A stretch of 64,000 bases of DNA from NCBI RefSeq assembly GCF_900102855.1, contig NZ_FMWD01000006.1, positions 1 through 64,000 of the forward strand. Direction: 5' to 3'. The DNA comes from Thiohalomonas denitrificans (lineage in GTDB: Bacteria > Pseudomonadota > Gammaproteobacteria > Thiohalomonadales > Thiohalomonadaceae). The translations under genes were made by a program, and so were the position numbers. Below, piece by piece: positions 27,568 through 38,314 of the stretch. The first letter of the stretch is position 1; the number at the start of each line of letters is the position of its first letter. Below the pieces are notes generated by a model that did no database searches, was not told the origin of the DNA, and was given only the letters and a program-made list of their open reading frames with translations.

Positions 27568-28611
27568 TTAGCAGATTCGCGGCAGCTGTTCGCCGCTGAT
27601 CCAGTCGACCATTCGCATGCCGCCGAAGGCCGTCTGCATCTGCACGAAGTGGTTGGGGTCTTCCTGCACCTCGCCGATAATCGCCGCCTCCCTGCCGAGG
27701 GGGTGCTCCCGCATCGCCTCCAGCAGCGGCTCGGCATCCTCCGCCGCGCAGATGGCCACCAGCTTTCCTTCATTGGCCACGTAGAGCGGGTCGAGCCCCA
27801 GGAATTCGCAGGCGCCCCGCACGCCCTCGCGCAGGGGAAGGCTCGATTCCTCGATGCGCATGCCGACGGCCGACTGCTGGGCCAGTTCATTCAGGGTCGC
27901 CGCCAGCCCGCCGCGGGTCGGGTCGCGCAGGCAGTGCAGGTTCGGCACCGTCTCCACCATGGCCGCAACCAGCCCGTGGAGCGCGACCGAGTCGGACTCG
28001 ATGCCGGTGCCGAAACTCAGGTTCTCGCGCTGCGACATAATGGCAACCCCGTGGTCGCCGAGGGTGCCGTTCACCAAAATTCGATCGCCCGGGCGCGCCC
28101 GGTTGCCGGAGATGTCGATCCCCGGCGGCACCACGCCGAAGCCGGTGGTGTTGATGAACACCCCATCCCCCTTGCCCTGCTCCACCACCTTGGTGTCGCC
28201 GGTAACGATTGCCACGCCGGCTTCTTCGGCGGCGGCCGCCATGGACTCGACGATGCGTTTCAGGTCGCCGAGCGGAAAACCCTCCTCGAGGATGAAGCCG
28301 GCCGCGAGATAGAGCGGCCGCGCCCCGGACATGGCCACGTCGTTCACCGTGCCGTGCACCGCCAGGGAGCCGATGTCGCCTCCCGGGAAGAACAGCGGAG
28401 TGACCACATGGGAATCGGTCGCCATCACCATGCGCCCGGCCGGCACGTCGAAGGCCGCCTGGTCGTTGAGTTGGCGCAGCAGCGGATTATCGAACGCCTT
28501 CAGAAACAGCTCGTCAATCAGTTGCGCCATGGCGCGGCCGCCGCTGCCGTGGGTCAGGTCGATGCACCCGTGCTTGAAGTCCAGTGGACGGATGTAGGGT
28601 TTCTTGCTCAC
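27568..28611 (-). CDS. hypE: Hydrogenase maturation protein HypE
   Basis: The 347-residue protein dehydrates a thiocarbamate on its C-terminal cysteine to thiocyanate, the source of the CN ligands of NiFe hydrogenase. The C-terminus is LPRIC, with the functional terminal cysteine. N-terminal LTHGSGGRAM binds ATP as in PurM-like enzymes. It follows hypD with a gap of about 265 bp filled by a paired repeat. Confidence 0.95.
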   Translation of the reverse strand: MSKKPYIRPLDFKHGCIDLTHGSGGRAMAQLIDELFLKAFDNPLLRQLNDQAAFDVPAGRMVMATDSHVVTPLFFPGGDIGSLAVHGTVNDVAMSGARPLYLAAGFILEEGFPLGDLKRIVESMAAAAEEAGVAIVTGDTKVVEQGKGDGVFINTTGFGVVPPGIDISGNRARPGDRILVNGTLGDHGVAIMSQRENLSFGTGIESDSVALHGLVAAMVETVPNLHCLRDPTRGGLAATLNELAQQSAVGMRIEESSLPLREGVRGACEFLGLDPLYVANEGKLVAICAAEDAEPLLEAMREHPLGREAAIIGEVQEDPNHFVQMQTAFGGMRMVDWISGEQLPRIC

Positions 28612-28646
28612 TCTATCTCCTCAGACCTGGGGGGACTGCGCTTGTT

Positions 28647-28860
28647 TAACCACAGAGGGCACAGAGTACACAGAGGAAAAGACATGCTTTCTGACGGCGC
28701 TACCGAATAATCAGGAATAAATTGCTGATTCAAGTACTCTCTGTTCTCTCGGCAACTGCTCCATGCATTGCTTTACCTCCTGCATCCATACAGTCGTGTG
28801 TCCTCTGTGGTGTGCCATCGGTTCATTGCGCTCTTTGCGCTCTTTGCGGTTAATCTTTGT
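28647..28860 (-). repeat. Extended CCACAGAG repeat and TTTGCGGTTAA unit (hypD-hypE)
   Basis: AACCACAGAGGGCACAGAG (28647-28665) pairs with GTGTCCTCTGTGGT (28798-28811). Between them lies TCTCTCGGCAACTGCTCC plus TACCTCCTGCATCCA, a module shared with the repeat at 30281-30469. A further GCGCTCTTTGCGCTCTTTGCGG follows at 28829-28852. Confidence 0.75.
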
Positions 28861-28875
28861 TGGGCTTGCACCGCA

Positions 28876-30003
28876 TCACTCCGTCTCCCGGTAGCGGCCG
28901 TAGGTGTAGTGGGCGGCGCAGGCGCCCTCGGAGGAGACCATGCAGGAGCCCAGGGGGTTGTCGGGCGTGCAGGCCTTGGCGAACAGCTTGCAGTCCCGGG
29001 GCCGTTTCATGCCGCGCAGGATGGCGCCGCACTCGCAGGCGGGATGCTCCTTTCCGGAGCGAAAGGCGATCGCAAAGCGCCGCTCGGCGTCGAACGCGGC
29101 GTAGCGACCCTTGATGCGCAGCCCGCTATAGGGAACCACGCCGAGGCCGCGCCATTCGAACTCACGGCGCAGTTCGAAGACCTCCGCCACCACCGTCTGC
29201 GCCTTGAGATTGCCTTCGCGGCTGACGGCACGGGCGAATTCATTCTCCACCTCGACGCGCCCCTCGTTGCTCTGCTGCACGAGCATGAGGATCGCCTGCA
29301 ACACGTCCAGCGGTTCGAAACCGGCGATCACCACCGGCTTGCGGTACTCCTCGGCGAAATACTCGTAGGGTCGGCTGCCAATGATGGTACTGACGTGGGC
29401 CGGACCGACGAAGCCGTCGAGCGGCACGGTGCCCAGTTCCCGCACCTGCGGCGACTCCAGGATATTGCTGATCGCCGCGGGGGTAAGGACGTGGTTGCAG
29501 AAGACGCTGAAGTTCTCCAGTCCCAGCGCCTCGGCCTGGCGGATGATCACGGCCGTCGGCGGGGTGGTGGTCTCGAAGCCGATGGCAAAAAAGACTACCT
29601 CCCTGTCGGGATTCTCCCCGGCAATGCGCAGCGCATCGGCGGCCGAGTAGACCATGCGCACATCGGCGCCCTGCGACCGGGCCTTGAGCAGACTGGTGCG
29701 ATCGGAGCCGGGCACGCGCAGGCAGTCGCCGTAGCTGCAGAGGATCACGCCGGACCGCCGGGCCAGTTCGATGGCGTCATCGATGCGGCCCACCGGCAGC
29801 ACGCAGACCGGACAGCCCGGCCCGTGCACCATGCGCACGTTCGCCGGTAGAAGGTCCGGCAGTCCGTAGCGGAAGATCGCGTGGGTGTGGCCGCCGCAGA
29901 ACTCCATGTAGTGATAGGTGCGCCCCGGTTCGACCGCCCGGCCGATGGCCTCGGCGACACGCCGGGCCAGCTTCCCGTCACGGAACTCGTCCACGTACTT
30001 CAT
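28876..30003 (-). CDS. hypD: Hydrogenase maturation protein HypD
   Basis: The 375-residue iron-sulfur protein is the scaffold for Fe(CN)2CO assembly with HypC. The conserved MEFCGGHTHAIFRYG (about 34-48), HGPGCPVCVLP (about 63-73) and the C-terminal cysteine set CECGAILRGMKRP ... CKLF ... CTPDNPLGSCMVSSEG are all present. Start overlaps the hypC stop (ATGA). Confidence 0.96.
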   Translation of the reverse strand: MKYVDEFRDGKLARRVAEAIGRAVEPGRTYHYMEFCGGHTHAIFRYGLPDLLPANVRMVHGPGCPVCVLPVGRIDDAIELARRSGVILCSYGDCLRVPGSDRTSLLKARSQGADVRMVYSAADALRIAGENPDREVVFFAIGFETTTPPTAVIIRQAEALGLENFSVFCNHVLTPAAISNILESPQVRELGTVPLDGFVGPAHVSTIIGSRPYEYFAEEYRKPVVIAGFEPLDVLQAILMLVQQSNEGRVEVENEFARAVSREGNLKAQTVVAEVFELRREFEWRGLGVVPYSGLRIKGRYAAFDAERRFAIAFRSGKEHPACECGAILRGMKRPRDCKLFAKACTPDNPLGSCMVSSEGACAAHYTYGRYRETE

Positions 30004-30230
30004 GACGCCTCCGGGTCCGCACCCAACTGGGCGAACAGCGCCAGGGTCTTTTCGGCCTCCTCGGGGTCGATGCGGTTGATAGCGTAACCGACGTGCACGA
30101 TCACGTAGTCGCCCAGCTCCACCCCCTCGACCAGGGCGAGGGAGATCACCTTCTCGACGCCGCCCATACTCACCAGCGCCTGATCGTCATCGAGAAAACG
30201 TTCGATTTTTGCCGGTACCGCGAGACACAT
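30000..30230 (-). CDS. hypC: Hydrogenase maturation chaperone HypC
   Basis: The 76-residue protein starts MCLAVPAKIERF with the essential Cys2. HypC carries the iron centre between HypD and the large hydrogenase subunit. It overlaps hypD by 4 bp and follows hypF after a 289-bp gap with a paired repeat. Confidence 0.95.
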   Translation of the reverse strand: MCLAVPAKIERFLDDDQALVSMGGVEKVISLALVEGVELGDYVIVHVGYAINRIDPEEAEKTLALFAQLGADPEAS

Positions 30231-30280
30231 TAAAGTTTTTTACCTTTGGTTGCTGGTTTTACGCGAACCCGAAAAGATCT

Positions 30281-30469
30281 ACCACGGAGGGCACAGAAGA
30301 CACAGAGAAAACAACTTGTAATCGGCCCTATCCGGTACATCGCTGGAAAGCGCATGAACCCCGGCTTTCGGCTCTTTTTCAATAAAATTCAATCCTCTGC
30401 ACTCTCTCGGCAACTGCTCCATGCGTTGCTCTACCTCCTGCATCCACGCAGTCGTGTGTGCTCTGTGGC
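30281..30469 (-). repeat. Extended CCACGGAG repeat (hypF-hypC)
   Basis: ACCACGGAGGGCACAGAAGACACAGAG (first part at 30281-30300) pairs with GTGTGTGCTCTGTGGCT (30454-30470). The internal module CTCTCTCGGCAACTGCTCC ... TACCTCCTGCATCCA is shared with the copy at 28647-28811. A GTAGGATGGG half-palindrome follows at 30492. Confidence 0.75.
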
Positions 30470-30519
30470 TAAAAAGCCCTTAAAGAGAGCGTAGGATGGG
30501 TAGAGCTCCGCGAAACCCA

Positions 30520-32847
30520 TCAGGTTCTCCTATCGCCTGCATCGCTGCGCTCCTTTACCGTTGCCTGCTGGATGGCAACCCAGGCCTGTCCCAGCGAAAG
30601 GCCACCGTCGTTGGGGGGCAGACGGCGCGCCTCCAGTACCCGCAGACCCGTGTCGGACAAGCGCTCCCTGAGGCCAGTCGACAGTGTGCGATTGAGGAAG
30701 CACCCGCCCCCGAACACAATCTCGGCGATCCCTTCCGCATCAGCCGCCGCTGCGGCCCAGGCCGCGAGTCCTTCGGCGAGCGTGGCATGGAACAGGGCCG
30801 CCCCGAAGCCGGCATCGCCGATGTCGGCCAGTTCCGCCAACAGTGGCAAAAGGTCGAGGGTCCCGCTTTCGAGCCGAAAGCCATCCGATAGCGGCGCCAC
30901 GGCGCCGTGCCGCTCGGCCAACCCCTCCAGCAGCATAGGCGCCTCGCCCTCATAGTTCATCACCGGGCAGACGCCGAGCAGACCGGCCGCGGCATCGAAC
31001 CAGCGCCCCATGCTGGAGGTCTCGGGGCAGTTGACGTCCCGCTGCAACATTTCCGCGATCGGGCCCGCAGCGGAGGCCTCGAAACGCGCCGGAATCGCCT
31101 CACCACGACCAAGCCGGTGCAAAACCGCGGCGCCCATGCGCCAGGGTTCGCGCGCGGCGCGGTCGCCGCCCGGCAGGGGCAGCGTCGAAAGGTGACCGAA
31201 ACGACGGTAGCCGCCCGCCTCCACCCGCAGCAGTTCACCGCCCCAGGCGGTGCCGTCGTCGCCGGCTCCCACCCCGTCCAGCGCCAGCCCGAGGAGCGGC
31301 CGGTCGGCGACGCCGTGCTCCGCGGCCACCGCGGCGATGTGGGCGTGGTGATGCTGCACTTCTACCCGCTTCACCCCCGTTCGGTTAATATAATCCGCTG
31401 CCCACTGGCTTCCCGGCAGGTCGTCGTGGCGATCGTGCACCACCTGCTCCGGGCGGATACGCAGTACATCGCACAGGTGATCCACCACCTCCGCCAGAAA
31501 ATCCCGGTTCGCGGGGCTGTCCAGCTGGCCAATGTGCTGCGAGACGAACGCCTCACTGCCGCGCGTGAGACAGACGGTATTCTTGAAGTAGCCGCCCACC
31601 GCCAGGGTCGAAGGACCGGTGTGCGGCAGCGAGATGGCCTGCGGAGTGAAGCCGCGGGCACGACGGATAAAGGCCGGTCCACCGGCATCCACACGCATCA
31701 CGCTATCGTCGCAACGAACCGCGATGGGTCGGTCGTGCATCAACCAGGCATCGGCGATCCCGGACAGGCGCCGCAACGCCTCATCGTTGTCGATGACCAG
31801 CGGCTCACCGCCTGGATTGGCGCTGGTCATCACCAGCAGCAATTCCCATGGAGCTTGCAACCATGCACCATCCACCGGCCGACCTGCCGCCTCATGGAAC
31901 AATAGATAATGTATCGGCGTACAGGGCAGCATAGCCCCCAACCAGCCGACGCCCGGTGCACAGCCGGCCAGTTCACTGTCCGTGTTCGAACGCTTGCGCA
32001 GCAGCACGATGGGCCGTTCGCTACCAGTCAACAGCGCCTTTTCCGCCTCGGTCCATTCGACACACCCCGCCAGTGATTCGGCATTGGCCGCCATCACCGC
32101 CAGCGGCTTGGCCTCCCGCCCCTTGCGGCAGCGCAGACGGGCAACCGCTTCGCGATCACGGGCATTGCAGGCGAGGTGAAAGCCGCCCAGTCCCTTGATA
32201 GCCACCACATCACCGCGCTTCAGCCGGGCCAGTGTCGCGGCGATGGGGTCGCCGTTCTGCCGACATCCGGCGGCATCGTACAACTCCAGCGAAGGGCCAC
32301 AGACCGGGCAGGCGTTGGGCTGTGCATGGAAGCGACGGTCCAGCGGGTCGCGGTACTCCCGGCCGCACGTCTCGCAAAGGGGAAAGGCGGCCATGGTCGT
32401 GTTGGACCGGTCGTAGGGGATCGCCCGCGTGATGGTGTAGCGCGGCCCGCAATGGGTGCAGTTGGTGAAGGGATACTGGTAGCGCCGATCGGCGGGATCA
32501 AACAGTTCGGCGAGACACGCCGGACAGGTGGCGGCGTCCGGCGTTACGGCGGTATCAGCCGCTCCCCTCTCGCTCTCGTGGATCGTGAACCCGCCCTGCT
32601 CCCCCTGCAAAGGCACCGGGCAGCGCTCCAGGTGATCGATCCGCGCCAGCGGCGGGGCCTCGCTGAAGAGCCGTTCGGCAAGTTTGCCGATGACAGCGGG
32701 ATCGCCCTGCACCTCCAGAAGCACGCCATGGCTATCGTTGCGCACCCACCCGTTCAGCCCGGCCTCACCGGCCAGGCGATAGACAAAGGGACGAAACCCC
32801 ACCCCTTGTACCTGGCCGCGTACCCGAATCCGTTCACGCATCATCAT
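30520..32847 (-). CDS. hypF: Carbamoyltransferase HypF
   Basis: The 775-residue enzyme makes the cyanide precursor by transferring carbamoyl from carbamoyl phosphate to HypE. In order: an acylphosphatase domain (about 1-90, VRGQVQGVGFRPF), two zinc-finger motifs (CPACLAELF ... CTHCGP; CETCGREYRDP ... CPVCGP), a YrdC-like domain (about 195-380) and a Kae1-like domain (about 395-765, VEVQHHHAHIAAV and LALDGVGAGDDGTAWGGE). First gene of the hyp run; start 59 bp after dtd. Confidence 0.95.
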   Translation of the reverse strand: MMMRERIRVRGQVQGVGFRPFVYRLAGEAGLNGWVRNDSHGVLLEVQGDPAVIGKLAERLFSEAPPLARIDHLERCPVPLQGEQGGFTIHESERGAADTAVTPDAATCPACLAELFDPADRRYQYPFTNCTHCGPRYTITRAIPYDRSNTTMAAFPLCETCGREYRDPLDRRFHAQPNACPVCGPSLELYDAAGCRQNGDPIAATLARLKRGDVVAIKGLGGFHLACNARDREAVARLRCRKGREAKPLAVMAANAESLAGCVEWTEAEKALLTGSERPIVLLRKRSNTDSELAGCAPGVGWLGAMLPCTPIHYLLFHEAAGRPVDGAWLQAPWELLLVMTSANPGGEPLVIDNDEALRRLSGIADAWLMHDRPIAVRCDDSVMRVDAGGPAFIRRARGFTPQAISLPHTGPSTLAVGGYFKNTVCLTRGSEAFVSQHIGQLDSPANRDFLAEVVDHLCDVLRIRPEQVVHDRHDDLPGSQWAADYINRTGVKRVEVQHHHAHIAAVAAEHGVADRPLLGLALDGVGAGDDGTAWGGELLRVEAGGYRRFGHLSTLPLPGGDRAAREPWRMGAAVLHRLGRGEAIPARFEASAAGPIAEMLQRDVNCPETSSMGRWFDAAAGLLGVCPVMNYEGEAPMLLEGLAERHGAVAPLSDGFRLESGTLDLLPLLAELADIGDAGFGAALFHATLAEGLAAWAAAAADAEGIAEIVFGGGCFLNRTLSTGLRERLSDTGLRVLEARRLPPNDGGLSLGQAWVAIQQATVKERSDAGDRRT

Positions 32848-32905
32848 CGCCTGCGAGCCATACCTTCATGAGTTCGTCATGCCCGGTGTCACCGGCGACG
32901 AGCGG

Positions 32906-33349
32906 TTAACGCGGGACCTGGAGCCAGAAAGTGACCGGACCGTCGTTAGTTAGGGATACCTTCATGTCGGCACCGAAGCGGCCACTCTGTACCCTGGAAT
33001 ACCGGGACCGGGCCTGTTCCAGGAGATAATCGAAAAGGCGCTCCCCATCGGCGGGATCCGCAGCGGGCGTGAAGCTCGGCCGCATACCCTTGCGAGTGTC
33101 GGCGGCCAGCGTGAACTGGGGAACCAGTAGCAGCCCGCCCGCGATATCGGTCACTGATCGGTTCATCCTGTCCTCTTCATCAGGAAAGACCCGGTAGCCC
33201 AGCAGACGTCGCAGCAGCCTGTCGGCAATCGCTGCGTCATCGCCGCGCTCCACCCCGATCAACACCATCAAGCCCTGCCCGATGGTACCGACCACTTCAC
33301 CCTCCACCCGCACCGTCGCTTCGGAGACCCGCTGCAGCAATCCGATCAT
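32906..33349 (-). CDS. dtd: D-aminoacyl-tRNA deacylase
   Basis: The 147-residue enzyme removes D-amino acids from mischarged tRNA. Both active-site motifs are recognisable: [17 protein letters not shown] (about 77-93) and [12 protein letters not shown] at the C-terminus. The first motif has Pro in place of the Ser of the usual SQFTL. Start overlaps the pip stop (ATGA at 33346-33349). Confidence 0.93.
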   Translation of the reverse strand: MIGLLQRVSEATVRVEGEVVGTIGQGLMVLIGVERGDDAAIADRLLRRLLGYRVFPDEEDRMNRSVTDIAGGLLLVPQFTLAADTRKGMRPSFTPAADPADGERLFDYLLEQARSRYSRVQSGRFGADMKVSLTNDGPVTFWLQVPR

Positions 33350-34296
33350 CCCAGGCGCTCGGCAAAACCATCGGTTGCGCGCACCAGCGCATCGAGGGTG
33401 CCCGGTTCAAGCGCCGAGTGGCCGGCATCCGGAATGATGTGAAGCTCCGCCTCGGGCCACGCCTTGTGAAGTTCCCAGGCGTTGTCGAGGACGCAATTGA
33501 TGTCGTAGCGGCCATGGACGATCACCCCCGGGATACCTTCCAGCCGATGCGCATCCCGCAGGATCTGGTTCTCTTCAAGGAAGGTGTCGTGGATGAAGTA
33601 GTGACTGGAGATGCGTGCCAGCGCCAGCGCCCTGTACGGGTCGGCAAAATGCTGCTCCGCCACCTCGGAACGACGCAGGGTGGAGGTGCACCCTTCCCAG
33701 AGGGACCAGGCCTTGGCCGCGGCCATGCGCTGAACTTCGTTTTCGCCAGTGACCCGGCGGTGATAGGCCGCGAGCAAATCGTCCCGCTCCGCTTCAGGAA
33801 TGGGTGCCAGATAGTGCTCCCACTCATCGGGGAAGATCCGGCTCGCACCCTCCTGGTAGAACCAGTGAATCTCCTGCGGCCGACAGAGAAAGATGCCGCG
33901 CAGCACCATGCCCAGCACCCGCTGTGGATGGGTTTCAGCATAGACCAGTCCCAGGGTGGAACCCCAGGAGCCGCCGAAAACCAGCCACTGCTCGATACCG
34001 AGATGTTCGCGAACCGCCTCGATGTCGTTCACCAGCGCCTGGGTATTGTTGTTCTCCAGAGCGGCGTGAGGTTTCGAGCGCCCCGCCCCCCGCTGGTCGA
34101 ACAGGATGATGTGATAGCGATCCGGGTCGAAAAAGCGACATTGGTAGTCATCGCAGCCCATACCGGGCCCGCCGTGGAGGACGACCACCGGAATCCCCGC
34201 GGGGTTGCCGCACTCGTCCACATGCAGCACGTGGGGCGGTTCCACCTTGAGGCTGTGGGATACGTAGGGCCGAATTGCCGGATACAGGGTGTGCAT
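33346..34296 (-). CDS. pip: Prolyl aminopeptidase
   Basis: The 316-residue alpha/beta-hydrolase cleaves N-terminal proline from peptides. The oxyanion HGGPGMG (about 37-43), nucleophile [10 protein letters not shown] (about 107-116) and C-terminal DAGHSA are present. ATG 34296 gives the family start [11 protein letters not shown]; the frame extends upstream to 34458 without support. Confidence 0.92.
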   Translation of the reverse strand: MHTLYPAIRPYVSHSLKVEPPHVLHVDECGNPAGIPVVVLHGGPGMGCDDYQCRFFDPDRYHIILFDQRGAGRSKPHAALENNNTQALVNDIEAVREHLGIEQWLVFGGSWGSTLGLVYAETHPQRVLGMVLRGIFLCRPQEIHWFYQEGASRIFPDEWEHYLAPIPEAERDDLLAAYHRRVTGENEVQRMAAAKAWSLWEGCTSTLRRSEVAEQHFADPYRALALARISSHYFIHDTFLEENQILRDAHRLEGIPGVIVHGRYDINCVLDNAWELHKAWPEAELHIIPDAGHSALEPGTLDALVRATDGFAERLG

Positions 34297-34402
34297 GGCG
34301 GCTTTTCCGGTTCGGGTTGGACAGCCATCATAGTTGCCGGCGACGACGCTCGCCACCCGTTCACCCCCTGGGGGGGGGCGCACCGCTCCAATCGAAACGC
34401 GA

Positions 34403-34496
34403 ATTATCGCGGCTTCCGCCGCTCCTACAGGGGGAATGCCCCGGCTTGGCTGGGGCAACCCCCGGCATCTGTAGGAGCGGCGGAAGCCGTGATAAT
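34403..34496. repeat. Long palindrome between pip and typA
   Basis: ATTATCGCGGCTTCCGCCGC... (34403-34430) and its near-perfect inverse CTGTAGGAGCGGCGGAAGCC... (34469-34496), arms of 28 bp, enclose 38 bp that also fold (GGGGGAATGCCCC / GGGGCAACCCCC). It resembles dispersed GTAGGAGCGGC palindromes. Confidence 0.75.
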
Positions 34497-34519
34497 AGAT
34501 ACGCCTTATGCGCGGAGAG

Positions 34520-36331
<1,812 letters not shown>

Positions 36332-36464
36332 AAAACTATTACCGGCGCAGGGAAACCAACCATTATACACGTTTGCGGCGTAGCAAGTGAAAAGTCGCCG
36401 ACAGCAGGTGGTCCGTTTCGGGTCCCGGAGCCGGTCACCGTCACTCGCCAGGAGGCTTGGGCGA

Positions 36465-36728
36465 GTGTACTGTTGCATGCTTGGCGATACTTTCAGAGCC
36501 CCCCAAAAACGTCAGGACAAGGCGCAACGCGCAGGCAATGGTTATTCCCTTGTCAAGCGCTGTAACGCCGTCATGGCGTTTTTGGGGGGCTCCCTTCGGG
36601 CGAGCCGCTGGCCGGCCATCTGCGGCGTTGCGTTTCTTGCAAAGGGCGCGCCATTCCCTGCGAAACGCGCCTTGCGTCTGGCCGGCCAGCGACTCGCTGA
36701 AAGCACCGACAAGCATGCAGCAGTACAC
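36465..36728 (+). mobile_element. Miniature inverted-repeat element (copy c)
   Basis: Terminal repeats GTGTACTGTTGCATGCTT (36465) and the inverse ending CAGTACAC (36728; this end has two differences, GACAAGCATGCAGC). Inner pairs are AGCCCCCCAAAAACG (36497-36511) with CGTTTTTGGGGGGCT (36577-36591), and GCGAGCCGCTGGCCGGCC with GGCCGGCCAGCGACTCGC. It lacks the three small hairpins present in copies b and d. It lies between divergent typA and the phosphodiesterase-like gene, 14 bp from the latter's start. Confidence 0.85.
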
Positions 36729-36742
36729 TAGACTAACCGGCT

Positions 36743-37888
36743 ATGCACCTGCCTGACTACGACAACAGCATTGTCAATCTGGCGGCATCGGTGGCCCGGG
36801 CCGGCGGTGCCGGAGACACCGGTTACGCGCCGCTCCCGCAGTTGCCCACAGCGCGGCTGGAGGGCCGCCCGGTGGTGCTGCTGGTCGCCGACGGACTGGG
36901 CAACGAACTACTCCAGCATCACCCGGACAGCCATCTGGCATGGCACCTGGCGGGCCAACTGACCTCGGTGTTCCCCAGCACCACCGCCGCCGCGGTTACC
37001 AGCTTTGCCACCGCAGTGGCTCCGCAGCAGCATGCCATCACGGGCTGGTTTACGTGGTTTCGTGAACTCGGCAGCGTCAGTGCGGTACTTCCGTTTGCGC
37101 CCCGGGGCGGCGGCACCGACTTTGCCCGGCTGGGGATAGAGCCGCAGCAGTTGGTGGGGGCACGTCCCTTTGCGGAACGGCTGGTCGTTCCGAGCCGGGT
37201 ACTGACCCCCTCCTCCATTGTCGATTCCGCCTACACCCGCTTCACCGGCAACACCTCGGAACGCCACGGTCACCAGGGCCTTTCGGACTTTTTCGAGCAA
37301 TTGTCCGGACTGGTCCACTCGGGTCCCGGCTATATCTACGCCTACTGGACGGAAGTGGACGCCCTCGCTCACCAGCACGGCTTCCATAGTGAACAGGTCA
37401 ACGAGCACTTCTTTCATTTTGACCGCTTCTTCGGAAATTTCCTGGAAGCCATCGCCGGTACGGGCGCCATTGTCCTGGTTACGGCGGATCACGGGCTCAT
37501 CGACACCGTGCCCGAGCGAATCATCCGTGTGGAGGAGCACCCGCAACTGGAGAAGACCCTGGCGCTGCCGCTATGCGGAGAACCCAGGGCAGCATTCTGC
37601 TATGTCCGCTCCGGCCGTGCCGCCGAATTCGAGGCCTATATCCAGGGTGAACTGGGCCATGCCATCGAGATGCGGCACAGCCGTGAACTGATCGAAGCGG
37701 GCTGGTTCGGCCAGGGCCCGGCGGATCCCCGCCTGGATCATCGGGTGGGTGATTACACGCTGTTAATGCGAGACAATTGGGTCATTCACGACCGTCTCCT
37801 GACCGAAACGCCGTTTTCGCAGATTGGTGTCCACGGCGGGATATCGGAGGCGGAAATGACCGTACCTCTCATCATTGTGGAAAGTTGA
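36743..37888 (+). CDS. Alkaline phosphatase superfamily / type I phosphodiesterase-like protein
   Basis: The 381-residue soluble protein has the metal-binding ADGLGNE (about 49-55), a likely nucleophile in FPSTTAAAVTSFAT (threonine near 80), YWTEVDALAHQHG (about 201-213), TADHGLID (about 248-255) and GVHGGIS near the C-terminus, together the bimetal core of the nucleotide pyrophosphatase/phosphodiesterase family. No signal peptide, so it is cytoplasmic. The substrate is unknown. No Shine-Dalgarno is seen because the miniature element ends 14 bp upstream. The stop is 3 bp before the SseB-domain gene. Confidence 0.82.
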   Translation: MHLPDYDNSIVNLAASVARAGGAGDTGYAPLPQLPTARLEGRPVVLLVADGLGNELLQHHPDSHLAWHLAGQLTSVFPSTTAAAVTSFATAVAPQQHAITGWFTWFRELGSVSAVLPFAPRGGGTDFARLGIEPQQLVGARPFAERLVVPSRVLTPSSIVDSAYTRFTGNTSERHGHQGLSDFFEQLSGLVHSGPGYIYAYWTEVDALAHQHGFHSEQVNEHFFHFDRFFGNFLEAIAGTGAIVLVTADHGLIDTVPERIIRVEEHPQLEKTLALPLCGEPRAAFCYVRSGRAAEFEAYIQGELGHAIEMRHSRELIEAGWFGQGPADPRLDHRVGDYTLLMRDNWVIHDRLLTETPFSQIGVHGGISEAEMTVPLIIVES

Positions 37889-37891
37889 CTT

Positions 37892-38293
37892 ATGTCTGAA
37901 AAGTTCGAACCAAAGAACGACCTGGAAGAGAAGCTGCTGGCCGCCCAAGAGGGCCGCATTCCCGGTGAGGATTTCCTCCGGGAACTGATGAATGCACAGG
38001 TATTCATGCCGGTGGAGGATAAGTATGAGATCGCCGGGCTGCAGAGTTCCGACAAGGCCCAGCCGCTGGTGCTGGAGGATGAGTCGGGCATGCAGGTGGT
38101 GGCGCTGTTCACCAGCCCCGAGCGCGCCAAGCCGTTTCTGGAGGACTTTCCCAAATACAAGGGCGGCCTGCTGACGGAATTCACCTGGATTACCGAGCGC
38201 ATAGGCAGCGGTGTGGGAATCACCCTCAACCCCGGTAGCGAAACCGGACTGGAGATGGCCCCGGAGATGCTCCAGCAGCTCAAGGGCGGCTGA
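37892..38293 (+). CDS. SseB-domain protein
   Basis: The 133-residue protein matches the SseB N-terminal domain pattern: FLRELMNAQVFMPVED near residue 30, VVALFTSPERAKPFL near 69 and GVGITLNPGSETGLEMAPE near the C-terminus. The function of this domain outside enterobacterial SseB is not defined. It follows the phosphodiesterase-like gene by 3 bp and so is co-transcribed, and is followed by the tandem hairpin array. Confidence 0.8.
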   Translation: MSEKFEPKNDLEEKLLAAQEGRIPGEDFLRELMNAQVFMPVEDKYEIAGLQSSDKAQPLVLEDESGMQVVALFTSPERAKPFLEDFPKYKGGLLTEFTWITERIGSGVGITLNPGSETGLEMAPEMLQQLKGG

Positions 38294-38314
38294 CCGGGAG
38301 TGTTTCACGGACAT

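Noticed and set aside
34297-34458. N-terminal extension of pip
   Set aside because: The extension enters the palindromic repeat and is not part of the family.
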